DNA of 64,000 bases. Source: Atrichornis clamosus (taxonomy: Eukaryota > Chordata > Aves > Passeriformes > Menuridae). The position numbers were made by a program, and so were the translations under genes. Of this stretch, positions 27,991 through 40,164 are shown one piece after another (position 1 is the stretch's first letter; each line of letters starts with the position of its first letter). The notes below the pieces were generated by a model. That model was not told the DNA's origin and ran no database searches. It saw nothing but the letters and a program-made list of their open reading frames with translations. The stretch spans positions 310,001-374,000 of the forward strand of contig WBMZ01014019.1 in the NCBI GenBank assembly GCA_013400975.1, in the 5' to 3' direction.

Positions 27991-29520
27991 CAAGTCCAAA
28001 ACACCCAAGCCTACATTTTTTGAAATATATCCTTTTATTCCCTTGAGTTTTAGGGAGGTTTGTGGAGGTTATCTTTATGGATTCACCCCTCTTATTTCTG
28101 GGCTTTTTCTGCTGTTTCCTTTAAGGAACATCTAGGTAGGTGTAAATATGATGTCTATAAGAGACCATCAGTGAGACAGAGGATAAGCCCACACTTAGAA
28201 ATTTGCTAAGCCAATAATCAGTGCCAGGCTAGGAAGAAACCCAAATGTCCTGTGGACTGTGTGTTTATGTAGGCTATCATTGTTTCAGTCAAAGCTCAAT
28301 TTTAGGGAGCACTAACCCCTAGTGCATGGAGAAAAGGTCTCACTTGTTACTTCCTTCAGTTGTTAATAATTATTATAATTCCAAAAATGTTCCCAATTAG
28401 AGTGAGCAAAATGCTCAACCCTTCCCTTCACAGTTTCCTAAATGAGAATCCCTTAGCCTAAATAAACATAATATTTAGTTTCATTTAAATACAGACAAGA
28501 TTCAGTCTTAATTTTAAAATTATACCTAGAGCTACTGTTCAAATACTTCACAACTGATCTTTATCTGGCTGTTACATTCATCTAAAACAGCTAAGTTCTT
28601 TAAAAAGAAAAAGATCTCTATGTCATAGATTCTTGTTTTAATTTTTTTTTAATCAAGTGTTACAGGCAGAACGTGGAGAGTTTTAAAACTGATTATATAA
28701 CCCACAGAAAGATCCATTCCTTCCATAGTCATCACTATTAAGCGAGCAGCTGCAATCCACACATCCATTTTTGCTTTTATCTTGAAAACAGAATGAAATT
28801 TATCAGTTATCAAACACAATGCCTTCTCTGTATGAATAAATTATCTTGCAGTTATAACTTACAAAATGTTCCCATCTCTATTCATACCAAATGCATCAAG
28901 TCATTCGGATGACAGAACACTACAAAAATTATCTGAACTGTCAGGAAGCTGCAATGACTTACCGTATAAAAATTATTCCAATTTTTACCAACTCAAAACA
29001 GAGGCAAAAAGGAAAAAAAGAGAAGCCTTTCAAGAATATTGGTCATATATAGTTCAGAGTGAATCATCACTGACTAAATCATGTTTGTTCTTTCTAAGGA
29101 ATCAATGATTTACATCTTAATGACACTTGACAGGGAAGTCATGATCCCTTCTTTCAAACAAGTCTCCTCCCCTAAAAGCACTGTATGAAATTTTGAAAGT
29201 ATCAATAATTTTATTTGAACACAAATGACTTTACAGTAACAAATATCTTCTTTCATTTTGGATTCAGATAATGTCATCCACCATGAAATGATATAAAGCC
29301 TGAATCATTAAATCACATGTGATTGTTAAGATGTTTTTGCTTCTCTCTGACAAGCTACACAGATGAGAGAAACATATACAGAGCTTACTTGATAGATCTG
29401 GAAACTAGAAGAGGCCTTTAACTTGTATTTTATGATCCCACAATTGAAATCTGGTCAAAGCATATTTGATAAATATTTACAGAACTGTAAAGAATGTCTA
29501 CATCCATAAAAGAAAAACAA
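27991..29520. other. Non-coding stretch, no gene seen
   Basis: AT-rich. The longest frame is about 80 codons (28866-29108, plus) and unrecognised. Confidence 0.6.
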
Positions 29521-29527
29521 CCCATTT

Positions 29528-29575
29528 TTGAACTGGATTTATAACCACATTTTAGTGGTTATAAAGCCAGATCAA
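29528..29575. repeat. Compact hairpin: 21-bp arms, 6-base loop
   Basis: Left arm 29528-29548 and right arm 29555-29575 pair with two mismatches (a32/a71 and a37/g66, last two digits). The inner 11 base pairs (tttataaccac with gtggttataaa) are perfect around the loop atttta. It is the strongest local inverted repeat I noticed. It is shorter than a usual animal pre-miRNA, and no flanking stem extension was seen beyond a possible wobble pair. It might be a chance palindrome, a minimal relic of an inverted-repeat element, or a structured RNA element. Confidence 0.75.
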
Positions 29576-31253
29576 GGTTTATGTTCTCACAGCAGAACAC
29601 AGTCTTTTCTAAAAGACTTTTCATAAAATAAAATTGCAGTTTCTTAAATCTGTAAAAGAAGGTTAAAAATAAACTCTCTTTTTTTTTTTTGGAGACAGCA
29701 ACTTCTTCCTCAACTGCAAAAACTTCAAGCAGTTTTCACTTGAGCTGAGTCAACACAGATTGAACTGAAGCATCTGGTCCTATGAAAGCTGCTGTAAGAG
29801 TTTGCAGAATTTTAAATCCTATTTCAGGAGCATCGTGGTGACACTGTAATTATCACACTGCACTACTAAATAGGCTCGAGCTCCATTTTAAACACACAGA
29901 ACTTGTGCTCCAGCATAGCCCAGAAACAGTAAGCTAGGCCTGTCTGGTGGTGTGACTATTCCAGTAATGTCTCCTACAGCAGCGTCGTCAGAGTCCTTCA
30001 GTTGAAGACAAAAGAAATCATGAAATAGGCAATTATTAAATTACTCCTTTGGGGAAAAAATAAAATCTATATAATCCCTCAGTAATAATTAAAGCTTGGG
30101 CTATGCCTCAAAGTATTGAGATACTGAAATTTCCAGAGTCACAGAGGTGGAGCCCCAGCATGTAGGCTGCTGTCAGAGCACTGAAGGCCACGACAGAGGC
30201 ACCAGCTCAGTTACTGGTGTTTCTTTCTAAACCCTCCTGTGTGTAGGATTGCTTTATATTCTGTATAAGCCTTTTAACCCTAACTCATTTCTTTACTGAT
30301 ATCCATTTGCATTGTCGATCTACAGGAGTTTCTTGCAGTACAAATATTTAATTTGGTTTTCTCGTAGCTGTACTTTAGTCTGCTTGCCCCTGCATCTCTG
30401 AATAATCAGAGCTTTTAATTTATCTTTTTCATCCCTCTGCGTTCTATACTATCCATCTTCTTCCTGAACTGAGTGGTCACAGTCTTCTAAATAATTTTTC
30501 TCCCTTCAAGACTTCCCTCCTGCTTTTCCAGTCTGTTTATAAAACCATTCTCATCATTGATCTTCAGTCATATTTTTAACAGTGGAGGAAAAAAACCTCA
30601 CTGTCAGTAGAATATTAATGGACAGAGAACATTGAATCCTCCACATTGTTCCCAGGAGAAAAATAAATAAGGCTTTACAGATTTGCCCAACGTGCAACAA
30701 GGTCCCACGTACCTCCTCGTTCAGACTCCATATAAAGAAGTTGTCACTGAAATGGGAGTGCATAGAGAAAGTTTGTGACCTTTGTAGACCTTTGTGTGGC
30801 ATCAGCTGACTGAAAAGTTTCAACCTTGTTGCACGCACTCTATGCAAACCACAGTCTCTGCATTTTACTTACAAATGTTAAAATAAAAATACCAGCAAAA
30901 TGTGTTAAAGTTGGAACAAATGCACTCCAATGCCTCTGACCTTGTGAGCCATGACACACATCATCAGTAATCAAATTATGAGATGTACTCATTCTGCCTA
31001 TATTTTCCTAAATAACATCTTGAAGCAGACATCATCATCTTTTTGATGTGAACCTACAACATGACCTTCATTCCCTCAACGTAGGGCCTAGGAATTTTCT
31101 AGGGACAGCAGTAAACAGAACAATAGAGCTTATAGCAGAAGGAACAGTATTTGACCTTTCTGTTGTTATTAATAAATAAACAACATGCCATTTTCTCAGT
31201 TAAGCACACTGAAAGAAAAGACCTTTCTGTGTCATAAATTGTTCTTTTCAAAG
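29576..31253. other. Non-coding stretch, no gene seen
   Basis: Contains a 12-T run at 29679-29690 and a 97-codon minus-strand frame (30554-30847) with no recognisable domain. Nothing else was identified. Confidence 0.6.
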
Positions 31254-31310
31254 TCCTTCCTTCCTTCCTTCCTCCCTCACTCCCTTCCTCTCTCCCTTCC
31301 TTTTTTCAAG
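31254..31310. repeat. Polypyrimidine (CCTT/CCCT) tract
   Basis: Almost uninterrupted C/T on the plus strand, beginning with several tandem ttcc units and decaying into mixed tccc and cctc units. Mirror-like polypurine-polypyrimidine tracts of this kind can form triplex DNA, but this one is short and imperfect. Confidence 0.85.
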
Positions 31311-31319
31311 AAGGTGACT

Positions 31320-31382
31320 TGTATCTGTATAACTCCATCTTGTACCTATGTAATTCCATCTTGTATCTGTATAATTCCTCCT
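31320..31382. repeat. Minisatellite, 3 x 21 bp
   Basis: Three adjacent 21-base units begin tgtatctgtataactcc, tgtacctatgtaattcc and tgtatctgtataattcc (31320, 31341, 31362). Units differ at a few positions each. Since 21 is a multiple of three, the plus-strand frame through it shows a 7-residue repeat (CICITPS, CTYVIPS, CICIIPP), but there is no other sign that the frame is coding. Confidence 0.9.
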
Positions 31383-31973
31383 TATTTTACTCCAAGGCAT
31401 GTTTAGAAATATGTGTGACTGTGCTGCTGTTGCACCAAGTATTTTAAAACTCTTCAATTTGTCAAGCACACCTCATTTTCCCTTTTATTTTAATATTTTT
31501 CTGAAGTTATGCTCTTTGGAGTAATCATGGAATTAACTTAAGGAGTGTTTCACCTGCATCAGCCTTAGCTCTGTTTCCTTTGATCAGACATTATCCAAAC
31601 TAAATATAAGACAGCTAAAAATCCTTCCAAATGATCACAGACAACATACAAAATTGTGCCTTACAAAATGACAGGCAAAACTAAAATGGGTCTGATCTGC
31701 CTCTGGATTCATAACTCAACTGACAGGAAGGAGGTAAAGAGAGGCAACACCTGGACCTCTGCTACTCTTGTGTATGGTTTATCCGTGAAAAAAAAGGAAC
31801 ACATTGCTCTGATAGTAGAAAAGCAAGGTGGGAAATTCCTTTGATTTCTTGCCATTCACTGAGGTTGAAGATGTCGCACCTTACAAGAGGCTCTGTAATG
31901 CCAACTTGTGTAAAAGAAGAGCTTTTCCATTAAATGTCTTCATCTGTCTGCTAATATGCAAGAGGAGTTCAAA
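31383..31973. other. Non-coding stretch, no gene seen
   Basis: Unique-looking sequence with only short frames, immediately 5' of the plus-strand CR1 scrap. Any older CR1 sequence extending into it is too diverged for me to see. Confidence 0.55.
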
Positions 31974-32131
31974 TGTTGAGCCAGGTTACCCAGAGAGGTT
32001 ATTGGCATCTTTGGAAATATTTAACACTTGAGACTGAGCCACCTTATTTGGTTAGGCCCACATTGAGCAGGAATTGAACCAGATGAAGTCCAGAGGCCCC
32101 TTCCAACATAAATTACCCCATGATTATGTAA
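31974..32131 (+). mobile_element. Old CR1 LINE 3' end, plus strand
   Basis: The order of blocks matches the CR1 C-terminus and 3' untranslated region: ccaggttacccagagaggtt, then a diverged stretch corresponding to the last ORF2 codons, then gaaccagatgaagtccagag, gccccttccaac and a degenerate tail tgattatg. Substitutions are dense and no reading frame survives, so this is clearly older than the copies at 13046 and 34535. It is strongly 5'-truncated. Confidence 0.8.
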
Positions 32132-34534
32132 TATTTAAAAGTTTCATTTTGGATGTATTGAAAGGCAAGCCCACCTCAGACTTTCTCCCTAAAAGGAAGC
32201 AAGTATCAATGATCTACATATAGTGCTTATAGAAGAGATGGCCTCAGATCAAAGACTCACAGTCTAGAGACCATCCAAGGCTACTGTGAAGGAAATATTC
32301 AAATGCAAGGTTTTTTTGTTCTTTGTACCTACCCATTACTCGCCTATAAACAGGAGATCTGTAAATTTACTGCAACATAATGACACATCCTCTTGAAAAA
32401 AACACTCTGTTTTCAGGCTTTGACAACCACAGTCTTCCTTAAATTTCAAAATAACATCTTCTTATTGTCCATATGAGTTTCTTTTGTATTTCCCACTGGA
32501 AGTATCTAACTATCTGACCGTCTTTCATGTTATATCAACTCAACAGAGCTTGAACTCACAGAATTCGTTGTTAAAGTGGGACTGTTTTGAATATGGAGAC
32601 AGAAAAGACAATCTGTAATGGCTGAAAGGAAAGATGACTTGAAAGAAGAAAAGGTCTGGTATTCACTCACAAAGGAGAAAGAAGGAATGTGTTATTATAA
32701 TGTAAGACTAAACAAGGCTTATTCAGTATTATGAATTTCATATTCAAAGAAAAACCTAAAATATAATGCCAAGATTCAAATTTAAAGAAATGAAGGCATC
32801 ATATAAAGTGTCTAGATTTTAATGTGACCAGGCCTGTCTACACATTCGTTGGTTACAGCTAGAAAGTATTTGCAAAAGTCATTGCAGCATGAGACTGAAT
32901 GCAAAATTCAAAATGCAAACGGTATGAGTTGTCACTAATCACTTTTCATGCAAGTGGTAAGGTCACCTGGACACAAAAGACACCTATGGAAAACATTATT
33001 ACTATGAAGCTTTAAAAAGTCAAGTGAGGAGGCTTTCAGTCAAGCAAACACCACCCCCTAAATCTCTCTATAACAAGGACTGATTTTCTCCTCTATGTTT
33101 CTCATCAGAATGTACATTAGTGGGAAGAAATTACAGTACTGTGCAGATGGTTCCTCCCTGCCAAAATGAAGGCATCTAGGGGAGAAGAAAATAGAAGTTG
33201 CCTACTAAGGAATTTGTTTCCTTCTAGCAGTTGGGTAAAAGTAGGAAAAATACTTATATAACAGATAACCTATCAAAAAAAGTACAAAGTGCAGGTATAT
33301 CCTCCATCTGATACTCTTAATGCATTAAACCCCCTAAAAATAAAGTGCACACATCTTTGTTAACACAAATTTAATGTTGTGTTTTTAATCAGATGTCAAT
33401 ACTGATTTTAATGATTGAGGAAAAAAGCTTCCTGGATACGAGTGTTGTGGTTCAAAGTGAAGAACATGTTCATCTACTTAGCTGATAAACATGAAAGGAG
33501 CCTAGATGGACTTATTTTCCCTAGAAATGGCTGCAAAGAAATGGTCTTCTGACAAGTCCTTTATCAGCTCTCTAAGATAGGAAATCCCGAAGATCCCTTA
33601 TCAAATAAGGATACATTCTAGGAAGCGAGGTCAGAAGAAACATCATAGTCTGTCAAAGAGCTTATAGGAAAATGCAATTTAAAACCATGTAGCATGTAAG
33701 ACACATTACACAAGATGAAAGGCAACAAAAGTACTTAATTTTAGTGTGCTTAATCTTTCAGGCCAAAAAACCTACTTCGTCTTCTAGGCTGGGTTTTCTG
33801 TTACGCGTGTGGGCAGACATATCAGCCAAATCAGTTCTTGGGAAAAAAAAGAAAAAACATAATGAAAAATCAAATAATTTAAAATGTTCTTAAAAATTCC
33901 CTCATAGCTTCTAATTCAAAACTCTAATTGAAGAAAAGACTTGGATTTAAATAAAGTAAATTGTGTGAAATGTCTCCTGGGAAGTCTGCATTTCCAAAGC
34001 AGAATGTAGGGTAAACACTCAGTTTAGTGATGTCCAAAAGGAATATGGCATTTACAGAAAGGGAGGCAGGCTATACAAGAGACAAATGCCTGTGTTACTA
34101 GTATCAATTCCTTACTTTCAGTGACTTTAAAACTATGGCAATACATCAATTTTTATGGTAGGGCACTGGCCTAGCAAAAAAAAAACCAACCCTAGGAGAG
34201 TTTATTCACAGCATTAGCTATAAAGACAGCATGCAGACCCTTTGCCTAGTATGAACAGAGATAAAGCAAGCCCTTTTCTGTGCCTTAAGCAGTGTCTGGT
34301 GAGTCAAGGAAAATTCCAATTTAGAAAAGCTACTAAATTAAGTAATTTGTTTTTAACTTACACATGCTTTTCAGAATAATGCTCTGTCTAGATTTGAAGA
34401 CATAAGGAGGCAGAAAATATAGTCCTCAATAATTTGTTCCATCAGGCATTTAGAACATTAACAAAATTATGCCTAGCTTCTAATTTGGACTTTGTCCAGT
34501 TTAAGCTATCAGATGTTAATTTCTCCTATGCCTT
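32132..34534. other. Non-coding stretch, no gene seen
   Basis: No frame reaches 60 codons over most of this interval. AT-rich, with a few A runs and no recognised repeat. Confidence 0.65.
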
Positions 34535-35330
34535 AGAATCATAGAATAGAATCATAGAAGGGTTTGGGTTGGAAGGGACCATAAAGATCATCTAGTTCCA
34601 ACCTCCCTGTTTGTACAGGGACACCTTCCACTAGACTAGGTTGCCCAAGCTGGCCTTAAACACTTCCAAGGATGGGGCATCCCAAATTGCTCTGGACAAC
34701 CTGTTTCAGTGCATTACCACCCTCACAGCAAAAATTTTCTTTCTAATATCTAATCTAAACCTACTGCATTTCAGTTTAAAGCCATTCCCCCTTGTCCTAT
34801 CACCACATATCCTTGTATAAAGTTCCTCTCCATCTTTCTTGTAGGCTCTCTTCAGGTACCGAAAGGCATACTTAAGTCACCCCAAAGTCTTCTCCAGGCT
34901 GAACTATCCCAATTCGCTCAGTCTTTCCTCCTAGGAAAGGTGCTCCTTCCCTCTAATCATCTTTGTGCCTCTCCTCTGGACTCACTCCAGCAGGTCGATG
35001 TACTTTCTGTGCTGAGGACCCCAGAGCTGGATGCAGCCCTACAGCTGGGGTCTCACCAGAGCAGAGCAGAGAGGTAAAATCCCGTCCCTCGCCCTGCTGG
35101 CCATGCTACTTTGGATGCAGCCCAGGACACATTTGGCTTTCTGGGCTGCAGGCACACATTGCTGGGTCGTGTCCAGCCTCTCATCCACCAGCATCCCCAA
35201 GTCCTTCTCAGCAGGGCTGCTCTTGAACTGTGCATCCCCCAATCTGTGTTGATATTGGGGATTGCCCTGAACCAGGTGCAGCATCTTGCACTAAGTCTTG
35301 TTAAATCTCATGAGATTCCCATGGGCCCAC
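34535..35330 (-). mobile_element. CR1 LINE, 5'-truncated, minus strand, with tail
   Basis: On the minus strand the element ends with the CR1 hallmark ggtcccttccaacccaaacc followed by ATTCTATG-type tail units (plus-strand agaatcatag at 34535-34560). Upstream it carries the ORF2 C-terminal blocks. A frame from 35284 to 35039 holds GNPQYQHRLGDAQFKSSPAE, LGMLVDERLDTTQQC and LPLCSALVRPQL, then a TAG (35041-35039) where other copies read on into the LWGPQH block. That block is present just after the stop. It is 5'-truncated in the middle of ORF2 and non-functional. The 5' end coincides with the 'gagattcccatgggcccac' block. Confidence 0.95.
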
Positions 35331-36029
35331 TAGTTAAAGTGAAAAACAACCTCATTTTTGACACTTTCTCTTAGTTCTGTAGACTGTAACGAAGGCACAT
35401 TACAAAAACCTGAGCTCTCCATGTTTGTTTCTAAGAGGTATTTTCTCCAGTCTTAGAATCCCTTTTATGTGTTTTTCCCCTTCATTTTCTCCTTTTGCTC
35501 AAGTCTCTTGAGAAAACAGTGGTATCAGAGCTGCAAACACTATACTGTGTATTAGAAGTCAGAACAATGCTGGTTTACCCACAATATCTATACTAACATA
35601 CTCAAAGATTGATTACAGTCTTTTTGCTAGTATCACTCTGGTCTCCATGTTGATAGAGTCATCTACCATAATTCCCAAGTATTGCTGAAATCCTCTACTT
35701 TCCTGCACAGTCTTCTTTCTGTAAATATGGTCTCCATCCTGTGTTCCAGAGTATATGTGTTCTAGCAGACAGACCTTCCCAAACAATTCAAGTCATGTCC
35801 TGTGATCACTGTTCCCAAAAGGTGCAGTTCTCCCATCATGATACCTTTCTTTTTGTTTGTTTTAAATCAGCAGTAACTTTAAAATTTAATCTTGAAAGTT
35901 TATGAAAAAAGCAAGCAACTTCTCAAGTCCCCAAACCTCCAAAACTAGAATGACATGGAGAACTAAACTAACAGCTTAAAAAGCTAGGTTTTGCCTACAC
36001 AGCTTTCTTTCAGTCTTTTGTTCTAATTT
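35331..36029. other. Stretch between two minus-strand LINE relics
   Basis: If the CR1 at 34535 and the relic at 36030 were one element, this interval should hold the reverse-transcriptase catalytic core, including the YADD-like FADD block. I could not find that block or its neighbours on the minus strand. I therefore read this as unique or unrecognisably old sequence. Confidence 0.45.
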
Positions 36030-36190
36030 ATAATCTCTCCAAAATGAAAAAAGACTGTTTGATGAGACTTGTTTTCTATAAAACCATGTTGCCTGGTATT
36101 AATTTACATCCCTCCCTCTGAGACATTAATAATTAGATCCAGTATCAACTTTTTCATTATTTTGTCCCGGGCTGATGTCCATTTATGGTT
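36030..36190 (-). mobile_element. Ancient LINE reverse-transcriptase relic (CR1-clade-like), minus strand
   Basis: The minus strand encodes QHGFIENKSHQT at 36091-36056, which fits the conserved 'QHGF.KGKSC.TNL' block of CR1/Jockey-type reverse transcriptases. Some 50 bases further 5', KIMKKLILD (36163-36137) preceded by SPG one frame away fits the 'LTSVPGKIMEKLI' block. The correct order and spacing of the two blocks in one orientation makes chance unlikely. At least one frameshift separates them. It is much more decayed than the CR1 at 34535. The clade (CR1 versus L2 or another Jockey-type LINE) is uncertain. Confidence 0.6.
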
Positions 36191-36500
36191 ACACATATCA
36201 GATGAACCACCTTCACTAATGATGAAGCAACGTTTCCCTGTTGTAGTTCTCTCAAATTGCAGTATTTTTCTGATATGTATTAAAAATTAACACTAGGGTG
36301 GCAGATAACCCCCCAAGCAACTACTTACAAATTCTGCTGATTTAAAACTGCTTTTCCCTAGCAGACGTTGTTTACCCTCCTAATTGTTTATGAACCAGAA
36401 TTCAAATGTCTAAATTATTTTCATGTAATAAGAATACACCTCCCTAATTTTTTCCAAATACAGGAAAAAAATATTTTTGAACAGTTTGTTTTTCCTGAAT
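36191..36500. other. Non-coding stretch, possibly more of the old LINE
   Basis: The sequence around 36230-36350 may continue the relic in the N-terminal direction of the reverse transcriptase, but no block is clear enough to call. Confidence 0.4.
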
Positions 36501-36586
36501 CATGCTAAAAATTTCATATTTTTTGTTCCATATTGGACTGACACATGCTAAAAATTTTATATTCTTTGTTCCATATTGGACTGACA
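36501..36586. repeat. Tandem duplication, 2 x 43 bp
   Basis: Units 36501-36543 and 36544-36586 both begin catgctaaaaattt and end ccatattggactgaca. They differ at two positions only (c/t and t/c). This is a recent-looking direct tandem duplication of unique AT-rich DNA. Confidence 0.95.
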
Positions 36587-39500
36587 CTTTTGCCAACATT
36601 TCTTTTGTTCTTTATCTATTAAATAGAAAACAAATGTCTCACCACTTAAATACACACAACTCCATGGGGCCAGATGAGATTCACTGAAGTACTGAGGGAG
36701 CTGGTGAAGGGCTCACTGAGCCACTTTCCATCATTTACCAGCAGTCCTGGCTCACTTGCAGTACTGGTATTTCAAAAGCCAGTGACCAAGAAAAGGAAAT
36801 CAATTTCATAAAGTTAAGGGATATTAAAAAAAAATCTCTAAATGTCAAGTGATTATAAGATATTTCAGCTGCATATTTCACATGCAAAATATGTAATATG
36901 TGCTTAATCTCTAGAATTATGGCTTCTCAGAACAGCTTCTTTCACAGTATGCAGGACTCTGAGCTATTCTCACATTTCTTCCCTAAAACATGCTGAAATC
37001 AGTGTAAGAAATAACTACAGTCAAGCCACTAATTAACAGTGACACAAATCAATTAAGTTCAAGTTCCTACATGAAGTAATCATAGCATAAAATCACATTG
37101 TTGCACCAGTCTTCTGAGAGGAGTATTTTTAAGAGACAAAAGATAAATTAATCAAAAAGACACTGAAGTAGAAAGTGAGTACACTAAACACTTTAACCAC
37201 AGCTTAAGGATTTATAAATAGCTTAGGTGGTAAAATATCAATATTTATATCTTTAAATATTACAGAAGGAGCAAGAAAAGAGAAGTAATGAGAAAGGGGT
37301 GAGTACTTCTATGATTGACAGAATAGGTTCTTAATTTTAGACAATAGAAATAAGTAGTCAATAGGAAGAAATTATAGCAAATAAAATGTCTCATGAGACA
37401 AGACCACAGACACCCTGCAAAAGAGTTCAGTGAAGACACCTGCTCACCCTGCAAATCATTAAAATAAACAATGTTGGGATATAATCTGAACAAAAAGTAA
37501 TTTGGGATTTGATTATAAGGCTTGCACATAAACCAGTACAGCCTTAATTGGAAGACTAAGTTTTATTCTCTAAAAGCAAAGAAGAGCAACAGAGAGTGCT
37601 GATGATTCCCTTCATACCAAGCCTGTAGAGCCACAGAAAGACCAGAAGATACAGTGAATGAAGATATTAAGGCTTAAATGGCAGAGACTTCAAGGAGGTA
37701 GGTAAAACAAACAAACACACAAATAAACAAAAATACCCTAAACAAATTTTAAAAAGAGAGAGAATGCATGACAAAGTAAATCTTATACCCACTTTCATAT
37801 TAATAGTAATAAGGGGTGATTAACTAGACTGAGTAGCCACAAAATTAATAGAAAATTTTGAAAGAAATGTTGCATGAATCCATAGTTTGCTCTTCCACTG
37901 TAGAGGCAAGAATTTACAGTTTGCAAATAAAAGGCACTTTTTCATATAACACCTGTGCATCTAAAGTTTTAGAAAGAGTTTTGAAAGAGTTTAGGTAGCC
38001 ACCCTTCCTAGCTTAAGGGGCAAAGTCAAAAATACTTGTTTGATAATTAAGAAATACAAGATATACTTGAGCATCCTGGGCCAACTGAGTCTTAACAGTA
38101 AATGACAGATAACATCATTAGGAAAAGTAATGGAGGGCCTTTAGAGGAAAGAAAAGGGGTACCAGGGAGAGATAAAGAGTCCAGGAATATAAAGTAAGAG
38201 CTTAGAAAAATAATTTTGTGTCAGAAAAATGTGTGCCTGTACTCTGCAAGGCCTGCCTCTTCTCTTTCCCCATGTTTCCCAGAGAGAGCTACATGGTGAA
38301 TGAGAAAGAGGAAGCCCCAACTGCAAACAAGATCATCAAGATCATATTGTGCATCAATATTTGCAATATACAATCAGGAAACATAAACTTGTGGGACAAT
38401 ATAACCTCTCTATATACATTCCATGTACAATTCATTCAACATGTCTAAATCTCAGCAGAAAAAAGTTAACATTTCAAGTAAATGCTGGAATTTGATAACT
38501 ACATTATATATATGTGGAAAAAGAGTTTTCAGTTTCATCCATAATGTTAGGATTGAAGTTTTGATGCAGATGTAACATTGAACATTGCATAATATTCCTA
38601 GAGGCCCCTCTGTCTTAGATATCTTACTTTCTCATGAAAACCTGTTTCCCAGGAGCTAAGAATCCATGTATAAATTTAATTACTGTTCAGAGAAAACATC
38701 ATTATGCCACAAAGTGTGGTCATAAAGCTGTCTTTAGGAAATAGGTATGTGGGGTATTGTGGCACTGTAAAACCCTGCTCAGCCTCCAATGGTCCTGTGT
38801 GGCAGACTGTCACAGTGCTACACATGAACCAAAATAGTTCAGTAAGTTGGTACTATTCTGCCTCAATTCATTAAAGAAGATCTCTTGAGAAATAATCACT
38901 TTAGATAATGAGGTCTCATGAAATGGCCTACTCGATCATTACAGAACATATTTTCTACACATTTTCTGATGGACTGAATGGAAAGACTTTGTTTCCTTCT
39001 TAGTGATCTCTCTGTCTTTCAAAGCTGCTGGGGGTTTTTTTGTTGGTTTTTGTCTGTTGGTTTGTTCTTTTTGCATGGAAAAAGTCTGACTTTGAGAATG
39101 AGGCAAATAAATATTGACTGGTCTTCATGTTGAGTCATGCAGTCATTGCAGATAGACTAGAATGAAATTATCATGATAAAACACACTTCTTGATCAAGTC
39201 TGGATTAACATTTCCTGCCCCTTACAATCCCGGTGAAATTCACCCAGTCTAACATGAGAATATGATATTAGACACCCAGGTCTGAGCAAATCAGCCTGAT
39301 CACTCCTTATCCAATGGAAATAAACTAGCATTCACTAAGAGCCATCCAGCTCAGCCCAAACAATTTGTCTAAAAATGGCCAAATGAAACACTTTCTGAAA
39401 TTGTCCATTTCTCTCCATCAGCTATGAAACTGAATTAGGACTACCAGATCAGATTTAGAGGTTTAATTCTATCATGTCTAGACCAAGACAAGAGGAAAAC

Positions 39501-40164
39501 CTCCTTCTCATTTCTATATGTCTACCCAGAATGCTTTAACATACGCTTAAGCTCCTTCTTTCCCTTCTGCTTTTTTTAAGCTTGTTATTCTGGGTACATG
39601 CTAATTGTCATAAAACTGGTCCAAACTCAACAAGGGAGTGGGAAAAGGAACACACAGAACATCCATCTGCTTACCCCTTACAGATCTTTGTAGGATGTCC
39701 TGACACTGAATAAAATTCTTGGCTCCAAAATCTTTGAAATTTCCAAAACCAGACATCAAGATTGAATTCTTCTTTCTTATGCCCACACCATGATGCACAT
39801 TTTTCCTCAGAAAATGCATGCTGCATTTATTTAGACTTTTCTTTGTCATTTGACAATGTACAAAAAGGTCTCATTTCAGTTACTTTCAAGTCAGCTTCTA
39901 CAGAATATTTTTTAAACAATCTACAGCTTTCTGAAAGACAATTCATTTGTGTCGCTTTGCTTCTCATTGGAGCAGTGTATGTCCTCAGATGAGTCAGCTC
40001 ATAGAGCCCAGATACCTCTAGAATTGAGGCCTGAGCTCCAATACATTTTTGTAGCTGAAGAGCAAGACATCCCAACTCCAAACCAGGGATCTACCTCAGA
40101 ACAACCTGCATCACTGGTGTACCAGCTCACCTCCCATGAAAGTCCAGCACCACAGTTCAGTTGG
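36587..40164. other. Non-coding stretch, no gene seen
   Basis: Frames stay under 90 codons and are unrecognised. Contains AC/A-rich simple sequence at about 37705-37740, a G/T-rich tract at about 39030-39080, and a weak 11-bp inverted repeat with a long loop (tgtggcactgt at 38758-38768 with acagtgctaca at 38812-38822). Confidence 0.6.

Noticed and set aside
31185..31406. Repeat-containing protein with a CICITPS-type heptad
   Set aside because: The pattern is simply the translation of a 21-bp minisatellite, and the rest of the frame is a C/T tract and random sequence.
35039..35374. Overlapping plus-strand frames across the CR1 at 34535-35330 as genes
   Set aside because: These are antisense shadows of the CR1 ORF2 relic on the minus strand.
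38758..38822. miRNA-like hairpin
   Set aside because: Arms are only 11 bp with a wobble and enclose about 43 unpaired bases, which is too weak.
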